Origin: Clostridium_AT radicumherbarum
Lineage (GTDB): Bacteria; Bacillota; Clostridia; Clostridiales; Clostridiaceae
Assembly: GCF_045310525.1 (NCBI RefSeq)
Contig: NZ_JBJHZY010000002.1
Location: 558,001-622,000, forward strand
Reading direction: 5' to 3'
DNA: 64,000 nt
The translations under genes were made by a program, and so were the position numbers. Positions 62,899-64,000 of the stretch are shown one piece after another. How positions within the stretch are numbered: position 1 is the first letter of the stretch; each line of letters starts with the position of its first letter. Under the pieces are notes generated by a model, which ran no database searches, was not told where the DNA came from, and worked only from the letters and a program-made list of their open reading frames with translations.

Positions 62899-63702
62899 CT
62901 ACAGTATAAATTTTTCTATGGCTTTTGCAACTCCATCATCATCATTGTCTGAAGTTATATATTGTGCTGCAGCTTTGACTTCCTCAATAGCATTTCCCAT
63001 GGCTATTCCTAGTCCAGCATAAGTTATCATTTCAATATCATTAGCTTGATCCCCTATGCATATAACTTCTTCCTTTTTAATCCCTAGCTTATCTGCTAAG
63101 ACTTTTACACCATAGCCCTTATTGCAATCTTTATCCATTACTTCTAATATTATTGGCATTGTTTGTACCACATTATAGTCACTGAAAAATTTCTTTGGCA
63201 GTTCCTGTATTTTTTGAGGAAGCATGTCTTCTGTTTGAGATAATAATATCTTTGCAATCTCAGCCCCATCTTCAAGATCTGCATCAATATCAACCACTTT
63301 AACAGGAGTTCCAACAAACTTTGTCTCAAACCTTGAAAGTTCATTTTCTTCTGCTGCAATTACACCTTCATGGGTATATCCGATCATATTTAGTCCAAAT
63401 TTCTTGCTTAATGAATGAACTTTTTTAAAGTCCTTGCCCCTTAAGCCTTTATAAGCAATACATTTAAAATCACTAGTTCTGTAAATTGTGCCGCCATTAT
63501 TTGCAATAAGGTATTGATTTTCTCCTGTTAAATTCACTTCCTTTAGATAGTTTTCCAGACCCTTTAGTCCTCTTCCAGAGGTTATAACAACCTTAGTACC
63601 CTTTTTTATGGCCTTTTTAATTGCTTCTTTATTAGTACTGGAAATTATTTTATTACTATTTAGTAATGTACCATCCATATCAACTGCTAAAAGTTTATAC
63701 AT
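62899..63702 (-). CDS. Cof-type HAD-IIB family phosphatase
   Basis: 267 residues. Motif I 'AVDMDGTLLNSN', motif II 'VITSGRGLKGL' and motifs III/IV 'CIGDQANDIEMI' with 'GLGIAMGNAIEEVKAAA' are complete. Such enzymes dephosphorylate sugar phosphates or cofactors in the cytoplasm. A truncated second copy lies 2.1 kb away (60704-60812). RBS GGGGG precedes the ATG. Confidence 0.93.
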   Translation of the reverse strand: MYKLLAVDMDGTLLNSNKIISSTNKEAIKKAIKKGTKVVITSGRGLKGLENYLKEVNLTGENQYLIANNGGTIYRTSDFKCIAYKGLRGKDFKKVHSLSKKFGLNMIGYTHEGVIAAEENELSRFETKFVGTPVKVVDIDADLEDGAEIAKILLSQTEDMLPQKIQELPKKFFSDYNVVQTMPIILEVMDKDCNKGYGVKVLADKLGIKKEEVICIGDQANDIEMITYAGLGIAMGNAIEEVKAAAQYITSDNDDDGVAKAIEKFIL

Positions 63703-63739
63703 ATAAAAATCCCCCGTCCTTCCACTTTTGCATTAATTA

Positions 63740-63782
63740 GGCATCTTCTTACGCAGCTATATTGCTGCGCAAAAAGATGCCT
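63740..63782. other. Long leader hairpin upstream of the HAD gene
   Basis: GGCATCTT ... GCAGC tatatt GCTGC ... AAGATGCC; two nested stems, about 43 nt, 38 bp before the HAD start on the minus strand. No T-run follows in that direction, so it is not a clear terminator. Confidence 0.55.
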
Positions 63783-63984
63783 ATAATATAATGTATAACG
63801 CTAGGCCTGACCCTATTACGCTAGATTATATCAGCCATTAAAGCTTGAATATTAATTATCATTTGTTAATGTTTAATATCATTGTATACCATTTATAATT
63901 ATTTTTCAAGGTATTTTAATAATTTAATAATAATGTTATAATAATAATAAACAATAATACTAAATGATAATAATGAGGTACAAA

Positions 63985-64000
63985 ATGTTTACTGAAGAAA
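63985..64000 (+). CDS. Start of a gene cut by the window edge
   Basis: ATG-TTT-ACT-GAA-GAA with GAGGT 6 nt upstream. M-F-T-E-E is how many DeoR-type sugar regulators begin, but five residues cannot prove this. Confidence 0.3.

Overview
The window reads as low-GC, AT-rich chromosomal DNA of a Clostridium-like anaerobic Firmicute. The basis is purine-rich GGAGG-type ribosome sites, frequent TTG starts, the dnaE-pfkA-pyk gene order, secreted M4/M6 metalloproteases with CWB2 cell-wall modules, and a MurK/RpiR amino-sugar locus. No rRNA, tRNA, CRISPR array or complete insertion sequence was seen.

Layout. (a) 1-1.9 kb: the end of a surface-polysaccharide cluster (glycosyltransferase, sugar epimerase, initiating sugar transferase). 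(b) 2-6.4 kb: a GntR/UTRA regulator, a small sigma-70-type factor and a secreted M6 metalloprotease. (c) 6.5-25.2 kb: a large peptidoglycan amino-sugar salvage locus with an RpiR/MurR regulator, MurQ etherase, YesL-like DUF624 protein, a sugar ABC importer without its ATPase, NagZ, AnmK, MurK-type kinase, GH18 hydrolase, NamZ (DUF1343), a beta-lactamase-fold hydrolase, a PIG-L deacetylase and several GNAT proteins. Almost every hydrolase lacks a signal peptide, so the model is uptake of intact wall saccharides followed by cytoplasmic dismantling to GlcNAc-6-P. (d) 25.6-39.6 kb: an acyltransferase, then a complete Wzx/Wzy-type exopolysaccharide operon read leftward (initiating transferase, five glycosyltransferases, polymerase, flippase, galE) with a divergent LytR-CpsA-Psr ligase. 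(e) 39.8-43.5 kb: a very large secreted M4 protease with Big_2 and CWB2 domains. (f) 43.9-52.1 kb: pyk, pfkA and dnaE. (g) 52.4-55.2 kb: an Rrf2 regulator, an FMN-binding protein, a lipoprotein and a membrane-anchored protein. (h) 55.4-58.8 kb: the dTDP-L-rhamnose genes rfbADBC. (i) 58.9-64 kb: a mosaic of small genes, frameshifted genes and fragments duplicated from neighbouring genes.

The standout is dnaE (DNA polymerase III alpha), on the minus strand. It is split by two separate group I introns that leave an 11-codon (33-nt) exon between them. Exons are 50892-52061, 50531-50563 and 47027-49312; introns are 50564-50891 (328 nt, no ORF) and 49313-50530 (1218 nt). The longer intron carries a LAGLIDADG homing endonuclease in the loop of its P1 helix. 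Splicing restores a 1162-residue DnaE, and the second intron sits between the codons of the catalytic pair D401/D403. Both junctions have the expected exon-terminal U in a U.G pair and an intron-terminal G, and P1, P3 and P7 pairings can be read for both. The two introns differ in architecture, which suggests independent arrivals.

Other structures worth attention are a T-box-like antiterminator motif just upstream of dnaE, a dispersed intergenic repeat family (five copies), a perfect 30-bp palindrome between the divergent polysaccharide operons, and tandem repeats upstream of the M4 protease.
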